This document shows, in pieces, positions 23,895 through 37,700 of a DNA stretch of 64,000 nt. Source of the DNA: Codonopsis lanceolata (taxonomy: Eukaryota > Streptophyta > Magnoliopsida > Asterales > Campanulaceae); assembly GCA_013146195.2 (NCBI GenBank), contig CM028379.1:86214474-86278473 (forward strand), written 5' to 3'. The first letter of the stretch is position 1; every line of letters starts with the position of its first letter. The notes beneath the pieces are model-generated. The model did not search any database. It was not told the origin of the DNA and was given only the letters and a program-made list of their open reading frames with translations. A program made the position numbers and the translations under genes.

Positions 23895-24720
23895 TTTAGG
23901 GTAAAATTTGGACCGGTCCATTTTATGAAGTTTTTAATCGTTAAAGTACTTTTTTTTAATCGGAAAAAGTTACTTTTAGATACGAAAAGATTGTGATACA
24001 CTTAATGAATAAGAGGCACACTACGGCAAGTTTATATATCGCGGTGCAAAATTTGTTTTATCAATTAATTTTACATATTTTTGCACTGCAGTTCACAAAT
24101 ATATTCATCGCAATTCAAAGATTCATTTTTAAATATTTTTTTGCGACAAATTTATATATCGCGATGCAAAGTTTATAAAGTGCAAGTTTATATATCGCGG
24201 TGCAACGTTTCCTTCATCAATTAATTTTACATATTTTTGTACCGCGATTCAAAGATTTTGAAAGATATACCGTGGTACATATGTTGTTAACCAGTGTTCA
24301 TAGCAATTAACATTCATTAGTTTTTACATTATTTAAGTTTTAATAGAAAAATTTGAAGTAAATAGAAAAATTCAAATATAATTTGTACCGCGATATATAA
24401 AAACTATGCACCGCGATACAAAAATAGTAATTCAGTCAGTATTTGAATAGAGAAATGTAAGTAAACATATATTTATATCGCGGTGGAACATTATTATATA
24501 TAGCGGTATAAATTAAATTTGAAGTATAAGTTTTGCACCGCGGTATATACAATTATGAACCGCGATTCAGAGGCTAATCATCTGTTACACGCGTCTCGTG
24601 CTCATTAAGGGTAACGTACTCTTTTTCGGTCAAAAAGTGACTTTTTGTAATTGAAAATAAAATGAGAATACTTTAGCGAATAAAAACTTGGAAAGGGGAC
24701 GCCCCGCAATATTTTCATTA
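23895..24720. mobile_element. Non-autonomous TIR element with internal CGCGGTGCA motif array
   Basis: Left and right ends are imperfect inverted repeats of about 110 bp. The left arm (about 23900-24008) runs from GGTAAAATTTGGACCGGTCC through AAGTTTTTAATCGTTAAAGTA to CTTAATGA; the reverse complement of 24595-24715 follows the same order. The interior carries about a dozen copies of (TATA)TCGCGGTGCAA in both orientations, for example at 24031, 24189, 24378, 24404, 24472 and 24531. There is no coding sequence. A Mutator-like origin is suggested by the long TIR. CACTACGGCAAG at 24018 could instead be a CACTA-type end. No clear TSD was found. Confidence 0.5.
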
Positions 24721-25721
24721 ATTTATCCTGTGGGCCTAGGGTCATGACCCGGATACAAACGGAACGGCCCATAAAAGTCCTCTGCAATAACTACAACAAA
24801 CTAATGACAAGAAATCTTCTCTCTTTTAAAAAAATCTTTCCTTTTTTTCTTGGAGATAAATAAGAGTGTGTGTGTGTGTGTTGTCCCACTCAACTCAGTT
24901 TCAGTTAAAAATCAACAGATACCGCCTAACCTCATCGAGTCTACAAACCACAAGCTTTATTTCTCCCTCTATTTAAAATTTAAATACGACAAATGAGAAT
25001 TGTTGAATATTTGTGTTGATTTCAAGGCACGAAAATTAATTCGTAATCTTTTAAGAGATGTTTTCAACCTCCAGTTATAAAACTGCGAATCACAAAGATC
25101 TTTACAAAAAAATCTCTCCGAGGATACAATGGATTATGTTTGACTTGAAATGTAATATTTAGAATCAAACCAAAAAGCACTCTTTGTTATATAGGGAAAT
25201 CTGATGACGCTTGAATTACTAATTTTTATGTGCCTGTGTTTGATAATTCAAACACCTTATAGACTGGACTAGGATCCTTTGGAAAGGCAAACTGCAAGCC
25301 TTTTTCCAAATAGACATAACCCTTTGCAAAAAGACATCATTTAAATTATGATTTAACACAATAAAAAATATATTATATTTAAATTTAAATTTAAATAAAT
25401 TTAAAATTATATTACAAGAATCAGTCATGTCCACCCAACATAGTAATATCACTCTGTTCCCCCTAAAGAATCTAATAATTAATAGATACTCCTATATAAA
25501 TATTATTAAAAGTGGTCGTAATTACAAAAATATTTGAGTAAAATCAACATTTAAATCAATTTGGATGAATTATTTGGAGCAAAGCATGTTGTGATGTGAG
25601 GGAAGGAAAGTACATGTCTTATTTTTTTCATTCCATGGAAAATTATTATGTAAGCCAGTGAATGTTTTCTTCTCAAAAGATTGGAATTAGAATTATCTAG
25701 GCTCCTCCCTTGCTTCCACTC
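24721..25721. other. Intergenic and 3' flank of the methionyl-tRNA synthetase gene
   Basis: AT-rich, with a (GT)n run near 24866-24881 and an AAATTTAAATTTAAAT palindromic stretch near 25377-25397. It should include the 3' UTR of the minus-strand gene ending at 25722, but no poly-A site could be fixed. Confidence 0.4.
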
Positions 25722-28700
25722 TTAAGCTGTCATCTTTTCCTTCTTTTTCCCAACTTTCTTGGCCACTTCAATGCCATCTTCCCCTTCTGATACGGTTTCA
25801 ATCCTTGCAAACACAGGCTTTGGTTCACCCATCACCTGACCACCCTTTAGACCTCCCCATTTAGTTTCACTCTGCAATCAACAGATGTATCAGCAATAAG
25901 CATGACATTTTATCACATACATGCACATAGATAACTCACGTGTGTGCGTGTGTGCGTGCGCGAGAGAGAGAGAGAGAGAGAGTGAGAGAGAACAACCCAG
26001 GTAGCAGCATTAAATTGGTCCTCAGAGTACCCAAGCTGTTGATAAATTCTCAAGCTTAAGTTCGGCGTCACAGGAGACAAACCAATTGCTATAATCCTCA
26101 CTGCTTCTAATATCACCACAAGGTCCTGCAGTTTCATACAATGATTTGAATGTACATCAAAACACAATGCTCTCAGCCCGGCATCAAGTAGACAAATATT
26201 TTCTCATATTCTTTTTTTTCCTACTGGCATATAGGACAAGGGTGTTGGTGCAGGAAGGAATGTGCCTGCTGATAAGAGCAGTTCATAACAAGGAACTTGC
26301 CTATAAAGAAACCCAGTTTAGTTATAAAGTTTGTTCGACTATATCCAAGGGGTCATCACACGGGCAAAGATGATGGAACACATTTAGCTAAGAAGTTTTT
26401 TGAAGATGTGAAGGTTGATTTGTGGTAGGCATGTCAAATGGGTGGGTTGGAACGGGTCGAAACCCATTAGAACTCAAATATCAAACGGGTTGAAATGGGT
26501 GGATTGAAGCGAGTCGAGTCAAACCGGGTAACGGGTTTAAACGAATCACCCCGCTTTAATCCAGATTTTTCCCCCAAAAATTCCATACATTCATAGTGAA
26601 AAATATTGGGGTCAAACGGGTAATGGGCCCGACCCAATCCAACCCGTTTCGGCTAAAAAAAATAACAGTTTGTGTCGGGTGCTTTTCAAGCCAAATGGAA
26701 TGGGTTGACGGGTTTTGGGTTATAATTGACTGGCCTAATTTGAGGTATTGGTATCTGTGGCAGTAGACCACATGAAGATCAAATGGAAAGAATTAAAGAT
26801 CATAAAAAAGTAAAAAATAGAAAGAACCTTGGCAGCAGCCTCAAAAGCGGTATCCCCTTGTTTAAAAAGAGACCAGGGGGCACATTCGTCAATATAAAGA
26901 TTCCCAGCAGTGCCAATCTCAAGTATAGTCCCACAAGCTGATGATAGCAAGAGATTTTCATATTGAACCAGGGCCTTCTCAACCTACAAAAGAAATAGTA
27001 TTGGTTTCAATAAAAGTAGAGAAAGGTAACAAGAGGCATAAGCTGTCAAACAAAAGTAATGCTCATACGACCTATGAATCAACCAACCAAACTGAATAAA
27101 CATCCTGAATCCTCACTTCACACTTCACATGATATACATTATTTCCCTTCTTTTCATAGATCCAATTATTCGTTTCCACAAATTACATCTTTGTATAAGC
27201 TATTACTATCGACCTTAGAAAGTGAAAGCAGCGTGGATTTACTTTGATCCAAATGTCAGAGCAAGGAATGAGATTCATGTAGAGTAAACCCAACGAATCT
27301 GATGATTCCTAGCCAAAATTTCAATACGATAGGTGCCAACAATAATTAATGAAACCACGAAGTTGAAACTTACCAGCTTCTCTACAGTGTCCTTAAATGC
27401 ATTTCCTTCAGCTGCAACAGTGGAATCAACTGCCAAGGTCGATTTGCAGTTCTTTTTCAGAAGTCCAAGCGTACGGTTTAGAAGATTTCCTGCATGAGTA
27501 TCTTATTATCAGACTTGTGTCATACCTCGGTTCTGCAATTCCAACAAGTTTAAGAGAAATGCCTAATTTCATACATGCGAAGAAAATACAAGATGTACCA
27601 ATTGTATTGGCTAGATGTGCATTGACAATACTGATGAAGCGGTCCTCTGCGTAGTCCCCATCATTTCCAAATTCTACCTCCCTGAGGAAAAAGTACCTGA
27701 CTGCATCAGGTCCAAATCTGTGCACTAGATCTTTTGGTTCAAGTGTATTTCCAAGTGATTTTCCCATCTTCATGCCATCCTAAAAGTTTAAAAAATAAAA
27801 AGTTGCTGCATGAAATGAAAATACATATATGAGGAAAAGTACAAACATTTACAAGCTCACAGCCCATTTTCTATCTATATGCAAGTTGAATAAAAGCATT
27901 AGTAACATTCATCAAAAAACTGTGAAATATGCCCAGAGTTCAAGAAAACCCAAAACCTAGTGAATAAGTTATAAGATAATAGAAGGTAGATAAATATAAC
28001 TGGCATTTAAAGCTTTATCCCACTGCCCAGTGGCCCCAGTTGAGAAACAGAAGTATCAGAACCCCACAAGATGTCAATCATGTTCAAAAATAGACAAGGT
28101 TTTAACGAACAAATTGAGGTCTACACATATCTATTTCGAAAGAAAAATGTTGCATTAATTTGCATGTCTACTTGGGATATGTGTTGACTCTGTTCCAGTA
28201 GCATTTTCAGAACTGTTTTATGTTGTCATTTCAAAAATTCCTAAAGTAATGTGCTAGATTAGGACATAAAATTTTAGACGTAATTAAGATCATTATAATG
28301 TTAGGATACTATGTCCCAAAGTGATAACCAAGAAGGTGTTATTCTATCAATATTGAAAGGTAATATTGAAAATTAAACTTTGAGAAGCAAGACAGAAAAC
28401 AGTTTTGAAAATGCGGAAAAAAAAAACAAATATAACTCAAGTATGCTTAACATGTAGACAAGAATAAAGAAAGTAATAGAACTCCAGCATGATCCATAAT
28501 GACGAGACATGATTCCTACTACCAAGCTTGAAAACATGTTCAGAAGTGCCATATAAGGATGTATTACAATTTTATTAAAAAAAAAGGATGTATCACAATT
28601 CAGTTCCATCTAAGGAGGACTAGATACATCATGCATGATAGGTTATAAGAAGATAAAATTAAATTACAGACAACGACAGTCTACACCCTTGAACTTTGGT

Positions 28701-31700
28701 GGTTATTTTGATCAACTCAACGTGGTTTCACTTTTCAATCAAGTCATCAAATTACAAAAAGACATTCAAAACCCAGAACTATTAACAGTTGGACCATTTT
28801 TTTATTTTTTAAAAAAGGTATCAGCTAACAGTTAAAATAGAGGAGAAAAATCACAGAAGTTAACAAGGATGACATATTATCTTTCTCCTAAACATACTTC
28901 AAATCATGTGAACGGTCATTCTATCACTGGGTAAATTTGTTTATGTAATCACTTTTTCAATCATCAAAATCTACCGCATCTTCTTTAGCCACATACCACC
29001 AATTGAATGCCCAAATCTCATTTTGGCCAGGATACAGGCCACCAAAACTCAAGTGGGTTTAAATTGGATCCTCAAGACCCAAACCTTCAAGGCTGAAACT
29101 GAAACGCTGTGCAGCCATGGACCCCAAGCAACAGTTGCTCAACACGGGAAAGTACTTAGAGATAACTGTAATAAGATAACAACTGAATCCTTTCTAGATT
29201 GTTAGTCACCAGAACAATTTCCTTGTTCCTTTTGCTTCACTAGTTAGGTTCAATGAAGGCACCTACTTAGGATTTCAAAGAGATTTAATAGAATTCCATG
29301 GCTTGAATTTTATTTATGTATTTATTTAGTATTAAAAAAAATGCAGCTGAACGAAACTGTTTAAACTGAGTGATCTTCAAAGAATGCTGGAGTCATAATT
29401 TCAGAATTGCATGTGATCAGGTTATAGCGATTCGGAGAGCATTCTAAACAAGGACTTGAGTAACTCGAATTATTCTGGATTGCTTGTACAGACTTAATTC
29501 TTCATAGTTCATACTTTAAATACCAACTACAGCCTTGTTCTGTTTTAGATGAGTCAATTATTGGTAACTACAGTTTTGTTCTTCATTTTCATACTTCAAG
29601 CTTTTCCATTCACACAATCCGTGGGGGAAGGGTCACAAACTAACAAACTCAGAGCAAATCCATCATGAATTTGTCACTAAAGATTCCTTTTTTTTTTTTT
29701 GATAAGTAAAGTATTATATACCAAAGCGTCTAAACAGGAGACGCGTCCTTTTTACAAATTATAAGCATACACAAACGGACTAATCTATAGAAAGACTATT
29801 CACAAAATCGATACAAGAAATGTTGTGAATGTTGGAAGAATTAGTGTCTTCAACCCCCCAAAAAGACAACGTACGAAGTAACTCATCCTTTAACTTATCC
29901 ACCGTCCTCTCCTCATCCTCAAACACCCTCCTATTCCTTTCCCTCCAAATGATCCACCAAATACCCAGAGGAACTGCATGCCAAAACCTATTCCTTCTTC
30001 TTCTCCGCTTGTACAAAGACCAACTCAAAAGGAGATCTTTAACAGATCTCGGCATCACCCAAGCAACAGAGAACAGACCAAGCATTAAATTCCAAAGAAT
30101 AGACACAATAGGGCAGTGCAGCAGCAAGTGATTCACACTTTCTTCACATCCTTTGCACATGAAACACCAATTCACATAGATCACTCGACGTTTCTGCAAA
30201 TTATCCCCTGTAAGGATGGCTTCACTAGCAGCTTCCCAAGCAAAAAACAAAACTCTACTCGGAGCTTTCACTCTCCAAATACTCCGCCAAGGGAACACAA
30301 TCTTCTCTCTGTTTGAAAGAATATGATAATAGGATCTAACAGAAAAAATCCTCCTCTTCGAGCCCACCTACACCACCCTATCCTCCCGCTGCCCCACCAA
30401 GTGAGAGTATAATTTAGCAAAAAACTGAACACAAGAGTCCATCTCCCAATCTTGAAGGTCTCTCCGAAATATGGGACTCCAAGAGACTTCCCCTTCCTCT
30501 ATATTCAAAATCGAATTAACTAAGCAATCTTTCTCCCTTGCTAAATTAAACAAATCTGGGAAAGATCTCCAAAGCTCCCGGTCATCACACCATTTATCCT
30601 TCCAGAATCTAATTGTGGACCCATTGCCAACCTCAAAAGAGATGTGTCTCTCAAACTGAGCCCAACCCTTCCTGACTCCTTTCCAAACCCCCACCCCATA
30701 GCAAGTAGAAACATCTTTCGGAAACCACAAATGCTCACCCTCACCATACAAGCTCACCGCCACTCTCCTCCACCAAGCATTCCTATCCACCACAAATCTC
30801 CAAAACCACTTCCCCAAAAGAGCCAAATTAAAAAACTTAAGATTTTTTATCCCCAAGCCTCAATTTCTCACACTATCACAGACTTTCTCCCATCTAACCA
30901 AATGAAACTTTCGCACCTCCATAGACCCATCCCACATAAAATCTCTCTCCAATTTTTCAAGTCTGCTGTGAACCGAAACTGGAAGCACAAAAAGAGACAT
31001 AAAATAAGTGGGAAGGCTAGAGAGAGTATTTTTCACTAGAGTTAGCCTTCCCCCCTTCGAAAGATACTGTTTTTTCCAGCCAGCCAATCTCCGCTCGAAC
31101 CTCTCGATGACCGAGATCCACATCTCTTTACTTTTGTGCTTGGCTCCTAAAGGTAACCCAAGATACACCGTCGGTAGGCTCCCAACCTTGCAACCAAAAA
31201 AATTGGCCAAGGAAATCAAATTAGCAACCAAAAAAATTGGCTAAAGATTCTCAATGCCATTAGGTTTTCATGTTCACATATCGCCCTTCATTTCTCTTTT
31301 CTTGACTTGTTAGTCCAAATCTGTTGTTGAGCCTTGCAAGATCTGGTAGAAGAAGACAAATTTTAGAATAAAAGATTGCAGAAGAGACGATGGCAGAGAA
31401 TGAAGATGCGTGTGAAGCAAATTTGCAAACAAAAAAGCAAAAGAGGCGTTCTATGACTGAAGCGGTGATGTTGCGATGGAGGAGGAAATCAATAAACTTT
31501 GAAAGGCAAGCTTTTCTATTCACTTTTTATAATCGACTAATTTCAAGTCAAGAATCATAAATTCCATATGAAATAAAGGCTTTTCAATTCACACTAATTG
31601 CTACTAAATAGAGTTCTGTGGAAGAGGGTTTTCTGTCAGGAATTATTAACCAAAAGTTCTTTCTTGAGAATCTCATCTTAGAAAATTGTCGGTTAATCTT

Positions 31701-34700
31701 GGAGCCCCTTCAAAGAATATTACAGTTTGTCTCTGATCATCCAATTCTTCTGAAAACCTTAAATAATCTAATTGAGGATACAATAGGGGCAACGTTGAGA
31801 GCTCATGGCTTGATTTCAAAGATTCTAGCAAATCTGTCACAGAAACCAGTTAAGTTTTAAGAGCATCAATCAACATAGATCCCTTCTTCTTTTTTTTTTT
31901 TTTGAAAAGTATCAATCAACATAGATCCTTAATAGATAATACAGTATTATAAACCAATTTAGATACCTTTGTAAGAAATCCATGACCAAAGACGGTCTTG
32001 GGAAGGCTTAGTCCAGCAGACATTAACATAGCTGGCCAATAAACTGCATGAAAGCGCAATATATCCTGCAATAAATATCAGAGACAAAATGAAGATAATT
32101 AAGTTCTGCATGGATTATTAGTCCACCACCTACAACTAGACTATAATTAATAACCACAAGATAAAGATTTTTTAGTCCCTCCAGAAGAACAATAGAATTG
32201 GAACAAAAAATACTTCCTCCATCGCAGAAAGATATCCCCTAATTCCAATTAGGGATGTCTCATAACCCTTTCTAATAGTAGTGAGAAAGAAAATAAAATG
32301 TGTTCCATTGATCTGATACCACTAGAGGATAACTTGGTGTTCCAAAGGCACATTAAATATTTTCTTAAAACCCGTTTAAGTTCGATAGGGGACTCTTTTT
32401 TTAAGAATGGGGAGAGTGGCAGTTTAAGGCAGAAAGAAGAAATGGCAGGAGGTTGATTCATCTAATTGAGACTCATATTCTTACCAAAAGAGTAATATGA
32501 GGCCACAATTCCAACCAGATATTGAGACTCATATTCTTACCAAAACAATGCAAACATTTTCCACCAAAAGTACACAAGAGTTGGTGGATGAAAGTGGAGC
32601 CAATAGTATATAGGCAGCCAGCATACACACACTTCTAAAAATTGTTGCACCTCAACTTGAACATGCAGACACATGCAGCAAATATTGTTATTAGCTCACA
32701 AAAACTTAACGTGACAGTAGAGAAGTGAGGGAAAATCATTGACCTAAAGGAATCCGAAAAAGGAATAAATAATGCATAATTTAATTACCCTGAAAAATGG
32801 GATATATGACAGGATGAGAAAGAGAAGAAGGTGAAAAAATTTAGTGTGCATCAGAAACCTCTTTTTGTTTTCTTTTCTGAAACTACTAACTAGAACTGAT
32901 TACTTCGTTCATCAAGAATTTATGTTAGCATTTTCCTAATCCCTCATGCAATCCATGAACAAAGCAAACCATTTGAGATTATTCTAACAGAAGAGTCAAT
33001 TTAACTCCTTCGAAATTTTAGTGAGCCTACTTGGAGAATTCCAGGCTAAAGAGCTAACTTGGCTCCGTCCAAATATTTGTAAGTGCCATGCCCAATAATC
33101 AAATAATTTGGGACTCTAACTACTTGGCTCTCGTGTATGCTATTAAGTAACCAACTCATCTAAAAGCTTAAGTTATTAGATAGGGGCTCAACAATGTATA
33201 TCAAGCTTAACACTCCCCCTCACGTGTGACCCGTTCACACATGGAGAGATACACAAACATGCCTCACCAAGGGCATCATCAATGACAACATGCACTCATA
33301 TTCGGTAACAAATGCTGATCTATGTTATAACCAACTCATCTAAAAGCTTAAGCTATTAGATAGGGGCTCAACAATGTATATCAAGCTTAACATATCCCTT
33401 TTTACTATTCTCTTGATGCATAGTTCTCCTACATCCTTCTACCACGATACAATTGGACAGCTTCTCTTTGTTAATGCAGCTTCAACATGAACAGGAATAA
33501 GAAGGCACAATAAATGAGATTATTTTCTTAAAATATCAGGCCCAAGTATGTGTCAATGAGAAGAAACCGGGTAATGAGCGCTAGAAACATCAAAATTCAA
33601 ATCGTAAACAAACACCTTCACACTTCAATGCAAGGATAACTCAATACCTTGCCAATCAAGTGCAGCGAGGCAGGCCAACCAGATGAAACTGCAGTTTGTA
33701 AACTAGGTTGCTCGTTGCCCTCTGAAAGTGATGAAATATAACTGCATAAAAGAAAACACAAGATAAGATACAAGAAAGAGAACTGCATATTTACAAAGGA
33801 TGCCAGAATATATATCAACAGCTTTCATAAATCGGGTTATTAAGCAGAGCACAATAGTAAATCTTTCTGGGTGGACTTCTGTTTTGGAACAAGGTGCTAT
33901 CGATTATAAGAAATCTTAGCGTGATTTTTTTTTTATAAGTAATAGATATATTAATGGCATCAACAAAGGTGACGCATCATATGTACACTGGAAATATACA
34001 ATCGAGATAAGACCTAGCTAATCGTAAATCTGTCCAAAAAGTTTACAGAAGAATTATCAGGATCAGACTCGTAGCATCAGAAGAAAATAATCTGAACAAG
34101 CCGCTCCTTTAGCATGTCCACGCTAAGCTCCACATTCTCGAAGCTCAGCGATTTCTCTCGCCCCACAATATCCAACACACTGCCAAAGGAATAGTCCTAG
34201 ATGCTACTCCTACTCCTTCTCTAATACAGGGACCAGCACAAAAGAAGATCTTTAACCGATCTAGACATAACCCACGACAAACAAAAGAGATTAAGAATAT
34301 AGTCCCAAATCTCCTTTGCCACAGGACAGTGCATTAGGATATGATTCACTCTTTTTCCATCTCCTTTGCACAAGTAACACCAGTTGACATAGATCTTTTT
34401 CCTGGCCCTCAAATTATTCCCCCCAAGAATGGCTTCATTGGCGGCTTCCCACAAGAAGAAATCCACTCTAGTCACAGCCTTGGATTTCCATACGGTTTTC
34501 CAAGGAAACGAAACATCTCCACTCCACCTATCAAACTTTTGTAGAACGACTTAACTGAAAACCGTTCGCTCGCTGCTCCCTCCCAAACCACTCTGTCCTC
34601 CACACTACTTAATCCCTTCTGGGAGTACAACAACTCAAAGAACTGCTCTAACACATCCAGCTCCCAGTCTTGGAAGTTTTGTCGAAAATAGGACTCCACA

Positions 34701-37700
34701 CCATACTACCCTCTACCAAGGCAAGGAAAGCTCTCCGCAAGGCAAGGAACGCTCTCCGCAATTCCCGCTCTACGCACCATCTGTCCTTCCAAAATCTAAC
34801 TGAAGGACCGGAGCCCACACCAAAAGTGATGAAACGCTCGAAAGGTTCCCACCTCTTCAAGATGCCCTTCCACACTCCCACCCCATACGGTGATTGAATC
34901 TCCTTGGGAAACCACAAATGATCACTTTCCCGCTCTCCTCCACAATGCCTCCCTGTCTACCAAAAATTTCAAAGCCATTTCCCCAAAAGAGCCACATTGA
35001 AAACTCGGAGCCTTTTCACCCCGAGGCCTCCTCATTTCAAGCTAAGGCACACTTTATTCCAGTTTACTAGAAGATATTTCCACTCATCTGCTGACCTATC
35101 CCACAAAAAGTCCCTTTTCTAATTTTTTGAGTCTATTGGCCACCGCGACTGGGAGAGCAAAAATCAACATGTAATACGTTGGTAAATTAGACAGAGTGCT
35201 CTTAATGAGCGTAAGCCTGCCTCCTTAAGATAACAACTGTTTCTTCCAACCTGCCAATCGTCTTTCAATTTTTTGAATAACCGGGTTCCAAGTGGCTTTG
35301 CTGCGGGAGGCAGCACCTAGGGGAAGTCCCAGGTATGACGAAGGAAGAGAGGCCACCTTACACCCAAAAAAGCTTGCCAGCTCATTAATATTCTCCACAT
35401 CCCCTACCGGAACCATCCCATTCTTAGAAATATTAATTTTCTGCCCCGAAGCACCTTGAAAAAGTAGCATGACGAGTCTGAAATACCTGAGCTGAGCCTT
35501 GTCCGCTTCACAAAAAATAAGAGATCATCTGCAAAAAACAAGTGGGACTCCAGTACCTGTGTACCCCGGGGTCTTCTAACATCAAAATCCTTAATGAGCC
35601 CTCCCGCAACCGTTGCCGTCAATAGCCGACTCAAAGCTTCCATAACAATAATGAAAAGAAAAGGCGAGAAAGGATCTTCTTGGCGGCGGCCTCTCGAACT
35701 CGGAAAAAATTCAGCAGGTTCACCATTGTGATGTGGGATAAGATTGGAGCAGTTTATTCTTACATTTGATTATTTTTACTATTGTTATAAATTTCGAATT
35801 TGTAATTAATAGGGTAGTAATTGATGAATTTAAAGTCCTAGTTGGTTACTAGATAAGTTAGGACAGTTTTTTTGGAAGTTATAAGTTAGGGCAGTTTTTT
35901 TTTTGGAAATTATAGCTTCCTTTCCAACCACGATGAACCTTACAAATACAGGTTTGATGTCAATTTCGAATGTTCAGAAAATTGAATAAAGTTAAGGTTT
36001 AATCCTTTTTTTCTGGTGGATTTCAGTTGTTCGTTCCTAGTGGATTCTAGGATTAATAAGGTTTGCCGTGTTCAACCAATTTAAAGGGTTTTCTCGTAGA
36101 AAGAGCCCTTGATTAATCCTTCGGGTTTAATCTAAAGCCTTTCCCCGTATCACATTGACGAGAACAAATAACTTCACTGTCGAAATGCAGAATAAAATCC
36201 ACTCTCTCCACTTCTCCCCAAAGCCCATACTAGACAACACAAAAAGCAAAGAGTCCCAGTGAACGTGATCATAAGCTTTCTCTGTCTAGCTTACAAAGAA
36301 ATCTTAGCATGATTACTGTGGGTAACTGGAAGACACTTGGGTCTATATACAACTAATTTGATGTTGAAGTGAACAGGCAAACAAGATAGTACCTAACTGG
36401 GGTATAGAACAACTGAACAGCCTATTGAGTCTCTAAATATTGAACAGACTCAAATAAGCACAAACAGTTCAACAGAAGATAGAAAGAAATATTAAGATGC
36501 CAACAAGAATAAGTGACATAAGTAGATTGTAACTACACATGAGATTCAAACTAAACCCATCAACATTGTTGAAAGAGAGGAGGCGTGAGCTTTGAAGGTG
36601 AAATATTCATAAATCACCAAATAAAGCAGTAGCTTTACCCCAGTAATGCATCAAACCAAACATATATAGTTTGCTTAGAGTCGTTAGGAACCCTTATGCC
36701 CCAGTCCACTGATGCTCGGGAAATAGAGAAATCTTTCAGGCCACTTTTTATCCAACTTTGAACCTAAAAAGGGTTCCCTGTCAGTTATGCTATAATAGAG
36801 CAATAAATAAATAGATAAAGAATCAAATGAATCTTTAAGCAAACGTGAACCAAGATGCTAGTTTGGCCAATAATAACAGTAATGGTAAGAAAAAGATAGT
36901 GCTATTCTAGTGGTAATTTGCATACAGAGATATTCAAACACTAAGTTTTGTGCATACAGACATATTCATAATACTAAGTTTCTGTGAGTGTGCTTTTGTG
37001 TATACACAAGCATCATCATCATCCATATATTAAAACTTGGAAAGCAAATGAAACTATACCCAAATCAGCTAATGATTTGACCAAACAAGAGTGGATGAAA
37101 ACTATCCTCACATAAACTTGCAGATAAAGGCTAAATTTAAGCCCAATGGATTGAGGAACTAGTTTATAGTTTTCTAATCAACTTGATTAGCACCAAACAA
37201 ATAAAAGTGGGGACAGAAAACATGTGGGAATCCACACAATTTCCATTGACATCTAGTGAGTGAAGAACAATATTTGGAGTTCATCTTCAGTATACATTCA
37301 AACAACAAACAAACATCACAGGTTATAATAGCAAAATCTCAAAGAAGTCAAAACTCTAAATGAACTTCCTATTTCTAAGTAGTAGTCTTGGTCTTCCAAG
37401 AATGGTGAAATTAAAGTGTCGTATGAAAGTAAACCCAGTATATTGCAAAGTATCAATGCTTCAGGAAGTGAATATAAGTTTTCATTTTAAAAAAAATTGA
37501 TAAATAACTATAGGGTTTCATAATTGTATCCCTTTCGCCCTAAGTATCTAACAATAAAAACAAACAAAGTTACTAGTTTCGTTGCTTTTCTACATACACG
37601 TATAGTTCAGATCTACTTAAAACACTATACATCTAATGATCCACCTGGGGCCAATAAAGTTAAGATCAGCAATATCATAATATTATGGTCTCACCTCATT

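Noticed and set aside
29780..30856. Host gene with a zinc-binding domain
   Set aside because: It is the end of a LINE ORF, with poly-A tail and a 10-bp TSD in an OVA1 intron.
33149..33395. Simple tandem duplication
   Set aside because: The copies are separated by 110 bp with primer-site-like and polypurine sequences, which fits a miniature LTR element better.
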